Source: an uncultured Akkermansia sp.
Lineage (GTDB): Bacteria; Verrucomicrobiota; Verrucomicrobiia; Verrucomicrobiales; Akkermansiaceae
DNA length: 21,971 bases
Direction: 5' to 3'
NCBI GenBank assembly: GCA_904501915.1
Contig: CAJGCV010000029.1
Span: 1 to 21,971, forward strand
In this document: in pieces, positions 1 to 7,535 of the stretch
Layout of the letters: each line of letters begins with the position of its first letter
Position numbering within the stretch: position 1 is the stretch's first letter
Program-made: the position numbers and the translations under genes
The notes under the pieces: model-generated
Databases searched by the model: none
What the model was told of the DNA's origin: nothing
What the model saw: the letters and a program-made list of their open reading frames with translations, nothing else

Positions 1-17
1 GATGAATAAATACCCCA

Positions 18-54
18 GAAAGTTGCATGATGGTAGCTCCGCATGGCAACTTTC
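18..54. repeat. Inverted repeat downstream of comEC
   Basis: A perfect 9-bp inverted repeat pairs GAAAGTTGC at 18-26 with GCAACTTTC at 46-54 around a 19-base loop; inner ATG/CAT could add three pairs. It lies about 100 bases past the comEC stop codon. On the minus strand the stem is followed by only a weak T-rich stretch, so it could be a poor terminator, an RNA-stabilising hairpin or a binding site. Nothing else is recognisable in 1-149. Confidence 0.4.
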
Positions 55-149
55 CAAGGTCTATTCTTACCATTTTAACAGAATCTCCGCTTAACTACGA
101 CTTTTTTCCTTCTATGTCGCTTTTAACCTTGCAATTCACAGCAATCGTG

Positions 150-2159
150 CTATTGTTGTTGTTGTTTGATTGAATGCAGCCAGAGCAGGCCGGAAGGAGG
201 CACAGCAAAAGCAGACAATGATGCATGTGCGCGATTAGGCAGCAGAATAGACCTGCCGTTTTCCGGAACAGGAACCGGAGCACAAGGATTTTTGCCCAAT
301 ATGGTTATGTCAGCAAATAACGCCGATTCCGGCATGGCAGCATATGTGCCATAAGCGGCATCACCCACGTGAAGCACCTTTCCTTCCGGAGATTCCCATA
401 ACACAATCGGGCAATGATGAGATGCCGGCCGGCGGAAGGCATCCATGGGAGGCATGAACACAGTATATTTGCCCGCTTGCGTTTCGAAGGTGCAGCCACC
501 GGGTGGTAATTCATTCGCATGAATCACACGCAACTCCGGCCATTTACGCAGTAACACATCAACCCCGCCTCCATTTTTTGCGGCAGGAGACGTAATCAAC
601 AGCACCGCAGGGGTATACCCTGCATGAAACAGGGTGGGAATAGTCTTCATCTCTGCAGTAAAACCATTTCCACAGTCTATCAGCAAGCCATGGTTGCCAA
701 GCATAGTGAATGAGCCACCATAATTCGTACCCTGCACCAGCAGGGAGCTCAATGGCGCAGGTTGCTGCGCAGGCAAATACGCATATGGCAACTCAGCGAA
801 CCACGCCACTACGGACAGCAACGCCAGAGCAGACTTCTGCGCCAGCCAACCTGACACAACGCCCAGCCAGGGAATTCCGCCCAGGCAGAGATGCAACAGC
901 CCGCAGAACATCACTACAGGGAGGATAGGAGTGATGACGATATTTGTAAGAAAACCCGTTGTATTGGCAGAATGGAAAAACGCCAGCGTAATGGGAACAG
1001 AAACCAGCCATGCACTCAACGAAACAATCACAGCCCCGCGAATACACAGTTCAAGATGGCGGCAACGTTGCTCCCACGGAGTCAGGAAAGTGACAGGTAT
1101 ATAATCATCCGGGCCAAACCAGGCCTTTTCTTCCAGGCAGAGCGCCAGCGCCAGGCACAACACAGCATACACCCCGAATGATAACAAGAAACCGGCATTG
1201 TACAACTGGCTTGGGTCTGCCAGCAAAATCAGCAAAGCTGCGAAACTCCAGGTATTCAACAAGCGGACGCGCCGCTGCAGCATATAACCACACAACAGAA
1301 CGGCCAGCATCAGATATGCGCGTATAGCCGGCACGGCACAACCGGTCATAAGCACGTACATACCCACAACAGCCAGTATCAGCGGGCGTATCACCACCGG
1401 TCTCACCCGCAGAATACGGAACAACAGCCAGAAGATGCCCGATACCAGCCCCACATGTAATCCGCTCACAGCAAATGCATGCAGGCAGCCACCGTAACGA
1501 AAGACCTCCATGGTTTCCGCTTCTGCACCACTTTTATCACCCAGCACAAGGGAACATAACACCTGCCGGGCGGGGTCAGTTGCCGTCCCTGGCGGCATGA
1601 GCCGGGCTGCCAGTTTCTCACGCAACATCAGACCCCAGTGTTGCACCGTACGCAAAGAAAGAGGTTTCCCGAGCTTTTGTTCTTCAACCAGGTCCAGGGA
1701 TACGGCATACCCCTGCCCCCGCATCCAAGTTTCCGGATTAAACACACCAGGGATGCCCGGCAGCCGCAGGTCCTGCCTTGCTGCACGCACCTGCACCACA
1801 TCGCCGGGAGTACTGAGCGATTTACCACGCAACACCACCCGCGCCCCATTCCACCCGGTGTTCAGCACGTAACCCCGTCGCAAAACCCGCTCCACAGTCC
1901 CTCGCAATTCAACCACTTCGAGCTCTTCCACGCGCTCCCGGAGTTCTGCTGATTTTTTCTCGACCAGGCCGGTATGAAGCCCGGCCAGCAGAGCACACAG
2001 CAACACACAACAGGCTATGCGCCACAAACGACACACACCAGCCAGTACAACAGCCATCCCCGGAACTACGCACCACCACCCACCCGGTATTGCCCCCAGT
2101 ACTGCCACCAAAGGCAGAAATAAGGGCGAACCCAGAATAAAGCGGCGGAGTATCTGCAT
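150..2159 (-). CDS. comEC: ComEC/Rec2-family DNA uptake channel with degenerate C-terminal domain
   Basis: Inner-membrane channel that brings single-stranded DNA into the cytoplasm during natural transformation. The 669-residue protein begins with hydrophobic segments, continues with a DUF4131-like soluble region and then the Competence domain (roughly residues 190-445), which carries the family signature around HAFAVSGLHVGL and a long run of membrane helices. From about residue 480 there is a metallo-beta-lactamase-like region (YGGSFTMLGNHGLLIDCGN, later VLHVGDAAYG). The usual histidine/aspartate motif is replaced by ITSPAAKNGGG near residue 523, so nuclease activity is probably lost. The ATG at 2159 is preferred to an upstream in-frame TTG at 2177 because a promoter-like -10 element lies at 2166-2171, between the two. 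The C-terminus ends in four glutamines from a CAA repeat. The family call is firm; whether the cell is transformable cannot be told from here. Confidence 0.93.
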   Translation of the reverse strand: MQILRRFILGSPLFLPLVAVLGAIPGGWWCVVPGMAVVLAGVCRLWRIACCVLLCALLAGLHTGLVEKKSAELRERVEELEVVELRGTVERVLRRGYVLNTGWNGARVVLRGKSLSTPGDVVQVRAARQDLRLPGIPGVFNPETWMRGQGYAVSLDLVEEQKLGKPLSLRTVQHWGLMLREKLAARLMPPGTATDPARQVLCSLVLGDKSGAEAETMEVFRYGGCLHAFAVSGLHVGLVSGIFWLLFRILRVRPVVIRPLILAVVGMYVLMTGCAVPAIRAYLMLAVLLCGYMLQRRVRLLNTWSFAALLILLADPSQLYNAGFLLSFGVYAVLCLALALCLEEKAWFGPDDYIPVTFLTPWEQRCRHLELCIRGAVIVSLSAWLVSVPITLAFFHSANTTGFLTNIVITPILPVVMFCGLLHLCLGGIPWLGVVSGWLAQKSALALLSVVAWFAELPYAYLPAQQPAPLSSLLVQGTNYGGSFTMLGNHGLLIDCGNGFTAEMKTIPTLFHAGYTPAVLLITSPAAKNGGGVDVLLRKWPELRVIHANELPPGGCTFETQAGKYTVFMPPMDAFRRPASHHCPIVLWESPEGKVLHVGDAAYGTYAAMPESALFADITILGKNPCAPVPVPENGRSILLPNRAHASLSAFAVPPSGLLWLHSIKQQQQ

Positions 2160-2165
2160 GGTACA

Positions 2166-2194
2166 ATTATGCACCAACTTGCCGATGCTGGCAA
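2166..2194 (-). promoter_or_regulatory. Putative comEC promoter, near-leaderless
   Basis: On the minus strand, TTGCCA (2194-2189) and CATAAT (2171-2166) are separated by 17 bases. Only six bases separate the -10 element from the ATG at 2159, so the transcript would begin at or next to the start codon. Read from the sequence; untested. Confidence 0.5.
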
Positions 2195-2197
2195 GTT
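2176..2197. repeat. Dyad overlapping the comEC promoter
   Basis: Perfect 8-bp inverted repeat AACTTGCC (2176-2183) and GGCAAGTT (2190-2197) with a six-base centre. It covers the putative -35 hexamer and most of the spacer of the comEC promoter, as an operator would. A hairpin in read-through mRNA from the ankyrin gene is the alternative. Confidence 0.5.
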
Positions 2198-2242
2198 TTC
2201 ATCAACTCTGCAGCTCATTTTTTACAGAGGAGCATCTACCAT

Positions 2243-3757
2243 TCAATCACGATAATTCGTGAAATCGAGAGTAATGGAAAGCACGGTATTATCACAGGAG
2301 CTCATGTGTTCACAACGCGCAACAATCGAAAATTGCGGCGTAATGAATGCACGGTGATTATGCTCCATGCATGTGCCATAGAGCAGAATCATGGGCAGCA
2401 CCACCTGCTGAACAACTCCTACACCACGCTCCGTATCAAAGCAGGCAACCTCCAGAAAGCCAAGGTCTTCCAATCCTTCTGTCACCAGGCATTGCACCCC
2501 CTGCCCCCTATCCTGAAACTTACCCTGCACCAACACGCCCAGCGAGGCCTCCGGATGCTCTGGCAGGACCGCAGCAAATCGCGGAGCTACCACCGTGCGC
2601 CCGAAATCCAGCGCCACACAACCACCAACCTGCGCCAGCGAGCAGAGTGTGTGCACATAGCGCTGCGCCAACTCAAACGGCACAGCACCCTCTGCCTCCA
2701 TGGTCAGCTCAATATAGCAGGTGTGAGCCAAAGCAGCCCGTTTCTCCTCATCATCCAGGGCGGATTCATCCACCAGAGCACCAAGGCCCTCTCCCTGCCA
2801 GGCATGATTCACAAGCTCAACCCTGGCGGCGCGCTCCCCGCGGCAGAGGTAACGGACCTGATTATCATCGGGCAATGCACCATTGATAAGCACACGCCCG
2901 CAGAAGCGGGGTTTCGGGCAGCGCAACTGGCAACCACGCAGCGCACCGCGTTCCTGCAGCAGCGCTATCACCTCCTGCTGCAGGGGCATGGCACCATTTG
3001 TCCCATCCATGGGGTTATCTTCATCACCCTTTTGCTCCAGAGCTACATCCAGCGGGGTATGACCCGCTGTCGTAAGGGCATTCACATCGGCTCCGGCATC
3101 AAGCAGTTCTTTCAGGCGTTTCAGGGTGCGGGCCTTATCCGCATCGCCACGCTGTGCGCAAAGGGAATGCAGCGGAGTATTCCCGGAAGGATTGATACCT
3201 GTCCCCTTACCATCCGGCGTAGCACCGTATTGGAGCAGTAACTGCACCAGCTCATCATTCCCCCATGCGAGCGCATGAATCATAGGCGGGAACGAAATAC
3301 CGGCATCCGGAGCAGCACCATGTTCAAGCAAAAAGCGAATGGCTCGCATGTCGGGTTCCGCCTCCACGCAGAAAGTCTGCAACAAACTGGTTTCACTGAA
3401 GCCTGGAGAAAGAAAGGCGTTCACATCCATACCCAGTTCCAGCAGAAGCGCGACCCCCTGCATATTACCCTTATGCAGCGCAGCGTATAACAGCTCCGTG
3501 GATTTGAGGAATTCTGCGCGCGTATCAGCAGCCATTCCCGCAACTACTTTGCGGGCTTCCTCCGGCTGGTAATCCTCCACGGCGTACTGCATCATCCTGC
3601 CATATTCAGAATTTCCCGGGCGATACCACCACGCCAGCAGAAGGCCTGCAGCCACTGCCACAAGAATAACCACGCCTGCCAGATAATAACCTCTGCTCAT
3701 AAATTGATAACAAACCGGCAATACAATACAGATGAACCACATAGCTTTATACCTCAT
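2243..3757 (-). CDS. Membrane-anchored ankyrin-repeat protein with uncharacterised C-terminal domain
   Basis: A 504-residue protein. The N-terminus has two hydrophobic stretches (about residues 6-19 and 24-44) that would anchor it in the inner membrane. Residues about 85-275 hold around five ankyrin repeats, with recognisable blocks such as ELVQLLLQYGATPD, GNTPLHSLCAQ and LLDAGADVNALTTAGHTPLD. Residues about 285-504 form a separate cysteine-containing region that I do not recognise with certainty; the stretch TEGLEDLGFLEV is faintly like DUF4261/SUFU-type domains. Ankyrin repeats mediate protein-protein contact, so it is probably a binding or scaffold protein; no partner is evident. The start is six bases after the cysteine desulfurase stop codon, so it is probably translated from the coaD-desulfurase transcript. 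An alternative Met at residue 20 would remove the first hydrophobic segment. Confidence 0.85.
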   Translation of the reverse strand: MRYKAMWFICIVLPVCYQFMSRGYYLAGVVILVAVAAGLLLAWWYRPGNSEYGRMMQYAVEDYQPEEARKVVAGMAADTRAEFLKSTELLYAALHKGNMQGVALLLELGMDVNAFLSPGFSETSLLQTFCVEAEPDMRAIRFLLEHGAAPDAGISFPPMIHALAWGNDELVQLLLQYGATPDGKGTGINPSGNTPLHSLCAQRGDADKARTLKRLKELLDAGADVNALTTAGHTPLDVALEQKGDEDNPMDGTNGAMPLQQEVIALLQERGALRGCQLRCPKPRFCGRVLINGALPDDNQVRYLCRGERAARVELVNHAWQGEGLGALVDESALDDEEKRAALAHTCYIELTMEAEGAVPFELAQRYVHTLCSLAQVGGCVALDFGRTVVAPRFAAVLPEHPEASLGVLVQGKFQDRGQGVQCLVTEGLEDLGFLEVACFDTERGVGVVQQVVLPMILLYGTCMEHNHRAFITPQFSIVARCEHMSSCDNTVLSITLDFTNYRD

Positions 3758-3763
3758 AAAAAA

Positions 3764-4882
3764 TCAGCGGTACACCATGACCGGTCCGGTGATACTGGAC
3801 TGCACAGAACGGACCTTGCGTAAGGCGCGGATAAAGATATCCGCAGCTTCGTCAACTTCTTCCGCAGTGGTATAGCGGGAAAGAGAAAAACGCAACGACT
3901 CGCGTACCTGCTTATCGGACAGTCCCATAGCCAGCAGCACGTGGCTGGGATGCGGCTCCGCACTGGTGCAGGCAGAACCGGTAGCACACAGCAATCCTGC
4001 AGGCTCAAGCAACAGGAAAAGAGACTCTGCCGGAACGCCAGGCACGCGCATATTGAGTACGTGTGGCAGACGCGGAGCGGCAGCACCATTGATACAGACC
4101 TCAACTCCAGCGGCAGACAGCGCATTCACAAAACGCTCACGCAGCATTGCAAGCCGTGCATACGTTTCAGCCGCCTGTACGGCCAGCTCTGCAGCCTTAC
4201 CAAAACCGATGATACCCGCCACATTCTCCGTACCGGCACGGCGGTAATCCTCCTGTGCTCCACCGGTGAGATAAGGCGAGCATGCCGTGCCCGTGCGCAC
4301 GTACAATGCGCCCACCCCCTTGGGACCATGCAGTTTGTGAGCAGAAAGAGACGCGAAGGCAATAGGATAATCATGCAGAGCAATAGGGCACTTGCCGGCA
4401 GCCTGTACTAAATCGACATGCACCCGCGCACCGGCATCGTGCGCCGCGGCAGCCAATGAACGCACCGGCTGAATCACGCCGGTTTCATGATTCGCCCAGG
4501 CGAAACTGGCGCCATCATGCCCGGGAAGCAACTCCCGCCACTCCGGCAAATCGGCCTGTCCGTTTGCCAGCACAGGGGCGGCATCCCCACGGGCCGTACG
4601 CAGTGTGGCAGGATGCTCAGTTGCCAGGGTAAGCACGTGATTCAACTGCGCGAGCGCTGCATTGGTAGCTTCAGTACCGCCGGAAGTGAAAATAATTTCA
4701 GAGGCATCCGCCCCGACCAGGGCGGCAACCTGTTCGCGCGCAGTGTCGATAGCCTTACGCACCGCTCTGGCAGCACCGTACGCAGCTGAGGGATTGTAAA
4801 AATTCTCACGCAGATAGGGTAGCATGGCATCCAGCACCTCGGGAGCCAGAGCAGTCGTGGCATTGTTATCCCAGTATATCAT
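3764..4882 (-). CDS. Cysteine desulfurase, NifS/IscS-like (class V aminotransferase fold)
   Basis: PLP enzyme that removes sulfur from L-cysteine, leaving alanine and an enzyme persulfide used for Fe-S clusters or thiolated cofactors. All hallmarks are visible in the 372 residues: N-terminal YWDNNATT, TSGGTEATN (67-74), TEHPA with His90, NHETG (131-135), HVDLVQAAGK (155-164), the PLP lysine in SAHKLHGPKG (Lys183) and the persulfide cysteine in GSACTSA (Cys305). It is somewhat short for the family, mainly between residues 95 and 130. The ATG overlaps the coaD stop codon by four bases (ATGA), indicating translational coupling. No scaffold gene (iscU/nifU) is adjacent, so NifS, IscS or a tRNA-thiolation role cannot be distinguished and no symbol is given. 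Confidence 0.95.
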   Translation of the reverse strand: MIYWDNNATTALAPEVLDAMLPYLRENFYNPSAAYGAARAVRKAIDTAREQVAALVGADASEIIFTSGGTEATNAALAQLNHVLTLATEHPATLRTARGDAAPVLANGQADLPEWRELLPGHDGASFAWANHETGVIQPVRSLAAAAHDAGARVHVDLVQAAGKCPIALHDYPIAFASLSAHKLHGPKGVGALYVRTGTACSPYLTGGAQEDYRRAGTENVAGIIGFGKAAELAVQAAETYARLAMLRERFVNALSAAGVEVCINGAAAPRLPHVLNMRVPGVPAESLFLLLEPAGLLCATGSACTSAEPHPSHVLLAMGLSDKQVRESLRFSLSRYTTAEEVDEAADIFIRALRKVRSVQSSITGPVMVYR

Positions 4883-5379
4883 GATTCTTTCTGCGCAGAG
4901 GCAATGATGTTAAATACATTGGCAGGCACGCATTCTTTCACCCAGCGCTGCCAGCCCTGTACACCCACAAATCCACGCACTAAGGATGAGGAGATTTCCT
5001 CCAGCTCAGGCGGAGGCATGAGGTATACAGTGCGAAGGGTCGGTTCCATGCGGGCGTTCATCCTGTCCATGGATTTTTCGTACTCAAAATCCACAGTATT
5101 ACGAATCCCGCGCAACAGATGGGTAGCCCCCAGCCTGCGGGCAAAATCTACCAGGAAACCGCCCTGCATCTTCTCCACCCGCACATTTCCCGGGCCTCCT
5201 GCCAGCATGCCGCGCAGGGCATCCATGCGCTGAGACTCGCTGAGGAATCCTTTCTTGTCCGGGTTGACTCCCAGCACAACCACCAGCTCATCAAAAAGCA
5301 TAGCACCCTGCTCAATCATCCAGAGATGCCCCCTGGTGGGCGGGTCAAAGCTGCCTGCATAAATGCCGATGCGTTTCAT
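4879..5379 (-). CDS. coaD: Phosphopantetheine adenylyltransferase
   Basis: Cytoplasmic enzyme of CoA synthesis: transfers AMP from ATP to 4'-phosphopantetheine, giving dephospho-CoA. The 166-residue length is normal for CoaD. The nucleotidyltransferase signature GSFDPPTRGHL (9-19) contains the T/HxGH motif (TRGH, 15-18); LLRGIRNTVDFEYE and the late ISSSLVRGFV motif are typical of CoaD and separate it from NadD. It is the first gene behind a near-consensus promoter and is coupled by overlap to the cysteine desulfurase downstream. The ATG at 5379 lies eight bases after the -10 element, so translation probably starts on a leaderless or almost leaderless transcript. Confidence 0.97.
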   Translation of the reverse strand: MKRIGIYAGSFDPPTRGHLWMIEQGAMLFDELVVVLGVNPDKKGFLSESQRMDALRGMLAGGPGNVRVEKMQGGFLVDFARRLGATHLLRGIRNTVDFEYEKSMDRMNARMEPTLRTVYLMPPPELEEISSSLVRGFVGVQGWQRWVKECVPANVFNIIASAQKES

Positions 5380-5387
5380 ACAGCGCT

Positions 5388-5416
5388 ATGATACATGGCG
5401 CACCGCACAGTGTCAA
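5388..5416 (-). promoter_or_regulatory. Strong sigma70-like promoter of coaD
   Basis: On the minus strand, TTGACA (5416-5411, full consensus) and TATCAT (5393-5388, five of six) are separated by exactly 17 bases. The -35 element overlaps the stop codon of the upstream acetyltransferase gene. Eight bases lie between the -10 hexamer and the coaD ATG, so the predicted start site falls within a base or two of the start codon. Confidence 0.78.
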
Positions 5417-5934
5417 GCACCGTCGCGGTAGCGCATGGGACCGAAGTGATACAGACTTTCAAATTCTGCCAGTGCACGGGTGTCCAGAACCGGTCGGCTC
5501 AACAGCCACAGCGGAATATCTGCCTCCCCCTGCTGGTAGGCAAGCTGCACATGAGGGTATACCAGGCGCGTATATCCGCATGACTCATAAAAGGCGAGAC
5601 GACTGGCAGTCGACGCATCCACCACCGGCTCAATTTCCAGAATAGCGGGAGCGGGAACGAGTTTCAGCGCGCGATGTCCCAGCCCCTGCCCACGGCGGGA
5701 GGGAACAATGGCCAGGTGTTCAATGTAGCAGAGTTTCTCCCATTGCCAATATGCCAGCAACCCGGCAAAGCCGGAAGCATCTGCCAGGTGCAGGCAATGA
5801 AATGCAGCCTCCTGCAGCGCGGCAGCATGCTGCAGTTTACCGCGACGCTCACTGGCGGGAAAAGCGCTTTCATACAACGTCCACCACTCTCCCGCCAGAG
5901 GCAACTGCATGTCACATATACGCGTAACAACCAT
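5413..5934 (-). CDS. GNAT-family N-acetyltransferase
   Basis: A 173-residue acyl-CoA-dependent acetyltransferase of unknown substrate. The GNAT core is clear: a strand with IEHLAIVPS followed by the acetyl-CoA pyrophosphate loop RRGQGLGHRAL (80-90, Q/RxxGxG/A pattern), then the motif-B helix around SRLAFYESCGYTRL (111-124). The ATG at 5934 is chosen; an in-frame TTG at 5940 would overlap the preceding stop codon as TTGA and is possible. The ATG sits two bases after the stop of the upstream membrane-protein gene, so the two are almost certainly co-transcribed. Small-molecule and protein acetylation are both possible. Confidence 0.88.
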   Translation of the reverse strand: MVVTRICDMQLPLAGEWWTLYESAFPASERRGKLQHAAALQEAAFHCLHLADASGFAGLLAYWQWEKLCYIEHLAIVPSRRGQGLGHRALKLVPAPAILEIEPVVDASTASRLAFYESCGYTRLVYPHVQLAYQQGEADIPLWLLSRPVLDTRALAEFESLYHFGPMRYRDGA

Positions 5935-5936
5935 GC

Positions 5937-7490
5937 TCAATGCACAGGTTCAACCGCATGGGGATTCAATGGGCGACCCAGTATGTGTTCGGCCGCACGG
6001 CAATCCCATTGATCACGCAAGGTGAACATCGTCCAGGAAGTGCTGCGGCGCTCCAGAGCCAGAGCCGCCACCTTCAGCTGGTTGGAGAAAAGATTCACAC
6101 GGCGGTGGTATTCTTCAGAAAGCGCCACATCCTTCCAATCTGCATTACTGCTTTTCTGACGTTCGTACACATACGCAGCAAAGGCCAGATTGTCCTGCAC
6201 CCTGAAGCAACCGTACTTAAAATCATCCAGCGTAAATGTCCACTCCGGATGAGCAGCAGCGTAACGCATGTTCAAATCTCCGGAAAGCGCCTTTGGCGGA
6301 CTGATTGTGAAGCAGAGGCTCATAATCCCAAGCGTACCAATGCAGACACGGGTATAACGCAGGAAACCACCACTGCAGCTCATGTAGCACAGTAGAATCA
6401 CCAACCCGGCCACGCCCAGTAACATGGACTCAGCGGCCATAACACGCAGCGGCGTAAAGCCATGGGCAGAAATCTGATTGTACAGGCGCACGTAAACGCT
6501 GACAGCCAGCAGAAGAGTCTGTGCTGCAAGCACATACCCCAGGCTACGGGCCACAATCGTGCGACGCACACTGCCACGGCGGCGGAAGAAGTATATGAGC
6601 AAGGCAGCGGCAAGCACAGATGCCCAGGTAATGGCACCGGCGCCTTCGTAAAGATAATCCGTCTGGGAAACGCCCTCCGGCACACGTTTGAACCAGAGGA
6701 ACGCAATATCGGTACTCGTGGCAATGAGGAACGCCAGATTTACGCCCAGCAGAATCATGAGCGGCAAATGAGGCAGCATGCTGCGTCCAACCGGGACCTC
6801 CTCAGCAGCAGGCAACGGCAACCGCACAGCATCAGAGGCAGGACGCTGCACCGTGAACAGGCCAAAAACAAGAATACCGACAACCCATATGAGAGCGTGC
6901 ACCCAGAAATCCCAGCTGATTTGCAAGTAATCCATAATGCGGTTCCACCACATTGTGATACTCTCCCAGACGAGCTGCACTACCGGATTGCCACTGGCAA
7001 AAATGCACAGGAACGCAATAAAACAACTTGCCCCCACAATAATGCTGATAGTCATGGGCAGGATGCGGCGCCAGAAACCGCCTTTCAAGTGATGGCGGCG
7101 GTCACGCCAGAAGCTCCACCAGGTGCGATATTCCACGTCCTGCTCAACGGGAGCAGGTGCACCTGTTCCCAATATAATAACAAAAAAGGGCACGGTAAGT
7201 GTCAGAAGCCACCCCACATGATTACCGCTTACAAGCAGAGCCAGCATGGACACCAGGGCCAGAGATGCCAGAAAAATCTGCTCCTTGCGGTTAAAATCCC
7301 TGCGCAGCAGCAGCAGCGCTGTCATGAACAGCAGCACCCCGATACCAGCTCCAATGCCAAGATACCGCAAGCCTTCTGACTGCACCAGCGGAAAACACAA
7401 ATCTGCAGCGGCTGCCACCAGCACAAGGACCACATAAGGAATCCAGCCAAGACGCCACCAACTCGGGTCGCAAAGTTTTTTATCGGACAT
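5937..7490 (-). CDS. Polytopic membrane protein, DUF4173/DUF4153-like
   Basis: A 517-residue integral membrane protein with about ten to twelve hydrophobic segments in the first 390 residues, separated by short basic loops such as FWRDRRHHLKGGFWRR. The segment VRLYNQISAHGFTPLRVMA, followed by a hydrophobic helix, resembles the C-terminal signature of DUF4153/DUF4173 proteins, whose function is unknown. The last 120 residues are soluble and carry an aromatic-rich region (WTFTLDDFKYGCFRVQDN). The ATG at 7490 (MSDKKL) is chosen over an in-frame start further upstream that would add 13 weak residues and overlap the promoter-like hexamers. It lies between hemA and the acetyltransferase gene. No catalytic residue can be named. 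Confidence 0.8.
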   Translation of the reverse strand: MSDKKLCDPSWWRLGWIPYVVLVLVAAAADLCFPLVQSEGLRYLGIGAGIGVLLFMTALLLLRRDFNRKEQIFLASLALVSMLALLVSGNHVGWLLTLTVPFFVIILGTGAPAPVEQDVEYRTWWSFWRDRRHHLKGGFWRRILPMTISIIVGASCFIAFLCIFASGNPVVQLVWESITMWWNRIMDYLQISWDFWVHALIWVVGILVFGLFTVQRPASDAVRLPLPAAEEVPVGRSMLPHLPLMILLGVNLAFLIATSTDIAFLWFKRVPEGVSQTDYLYEGAGAITWASVLAAALLIYFFRRRGSVRRTIVARSLGYVLAAQTLLLAVSVYVRLYNQISAHGFTPLRVMAAESMLLGVAGLVILLCYMSCSGGFLRYTRVCIGTLGIMSLCFTISPPKALSGDLNMRYAAAHPEWTFTLDDFKYGCFRVQDNLAFAAYVYERQKSSNADWKDVALSEEYHRRVNLFSNQLKVAALALERRSTSWTMFTLRDQWDCRAAEHILGRPLNPHAVEPVH

Positions 7491-7500
7491 AACAGATATT

Positions 7501-7529
7501 TTGATACAAGGAACTACCGTGCCGTTCAA
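7501..7529 (-). promoter_or_regulatory. Possible internal promoter before the DUF4173-like gene
   Basis: On the minus strand, TTGAAC (7529-7524) and TATCAA (7506-7501) are 17 bases apart in the 45-base gap after hemA. The match is moderate (four of six in each). The -10 element is ten bases upstream of the ATG at 7490, again giving a very short leader. Confidence 0.38.
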
Positions 7530-7535
7530 AAAAAA

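Noticed and set aside
151..165. CAA microsatellite at the comEC 3' end as a contingency locus
   Set aside because: It is a trinucleotide repeat of four to five units at the very C-terminus, so length changes would only alter the number of terminal glutamines.
2160..2177. Upstream TTG start for comEC
   Set aside because: It would lie upstream of the putative -10 element and inside the dyad; the ATG at 2159 begins a normal hydrophobic ComEC N-terminus.
2306..3241. Plus-strand open frame opposite the ankyrin gene
   Set aside because: Low-complexity translation without motifs; the minus-strand ankyrin repeats are clear.
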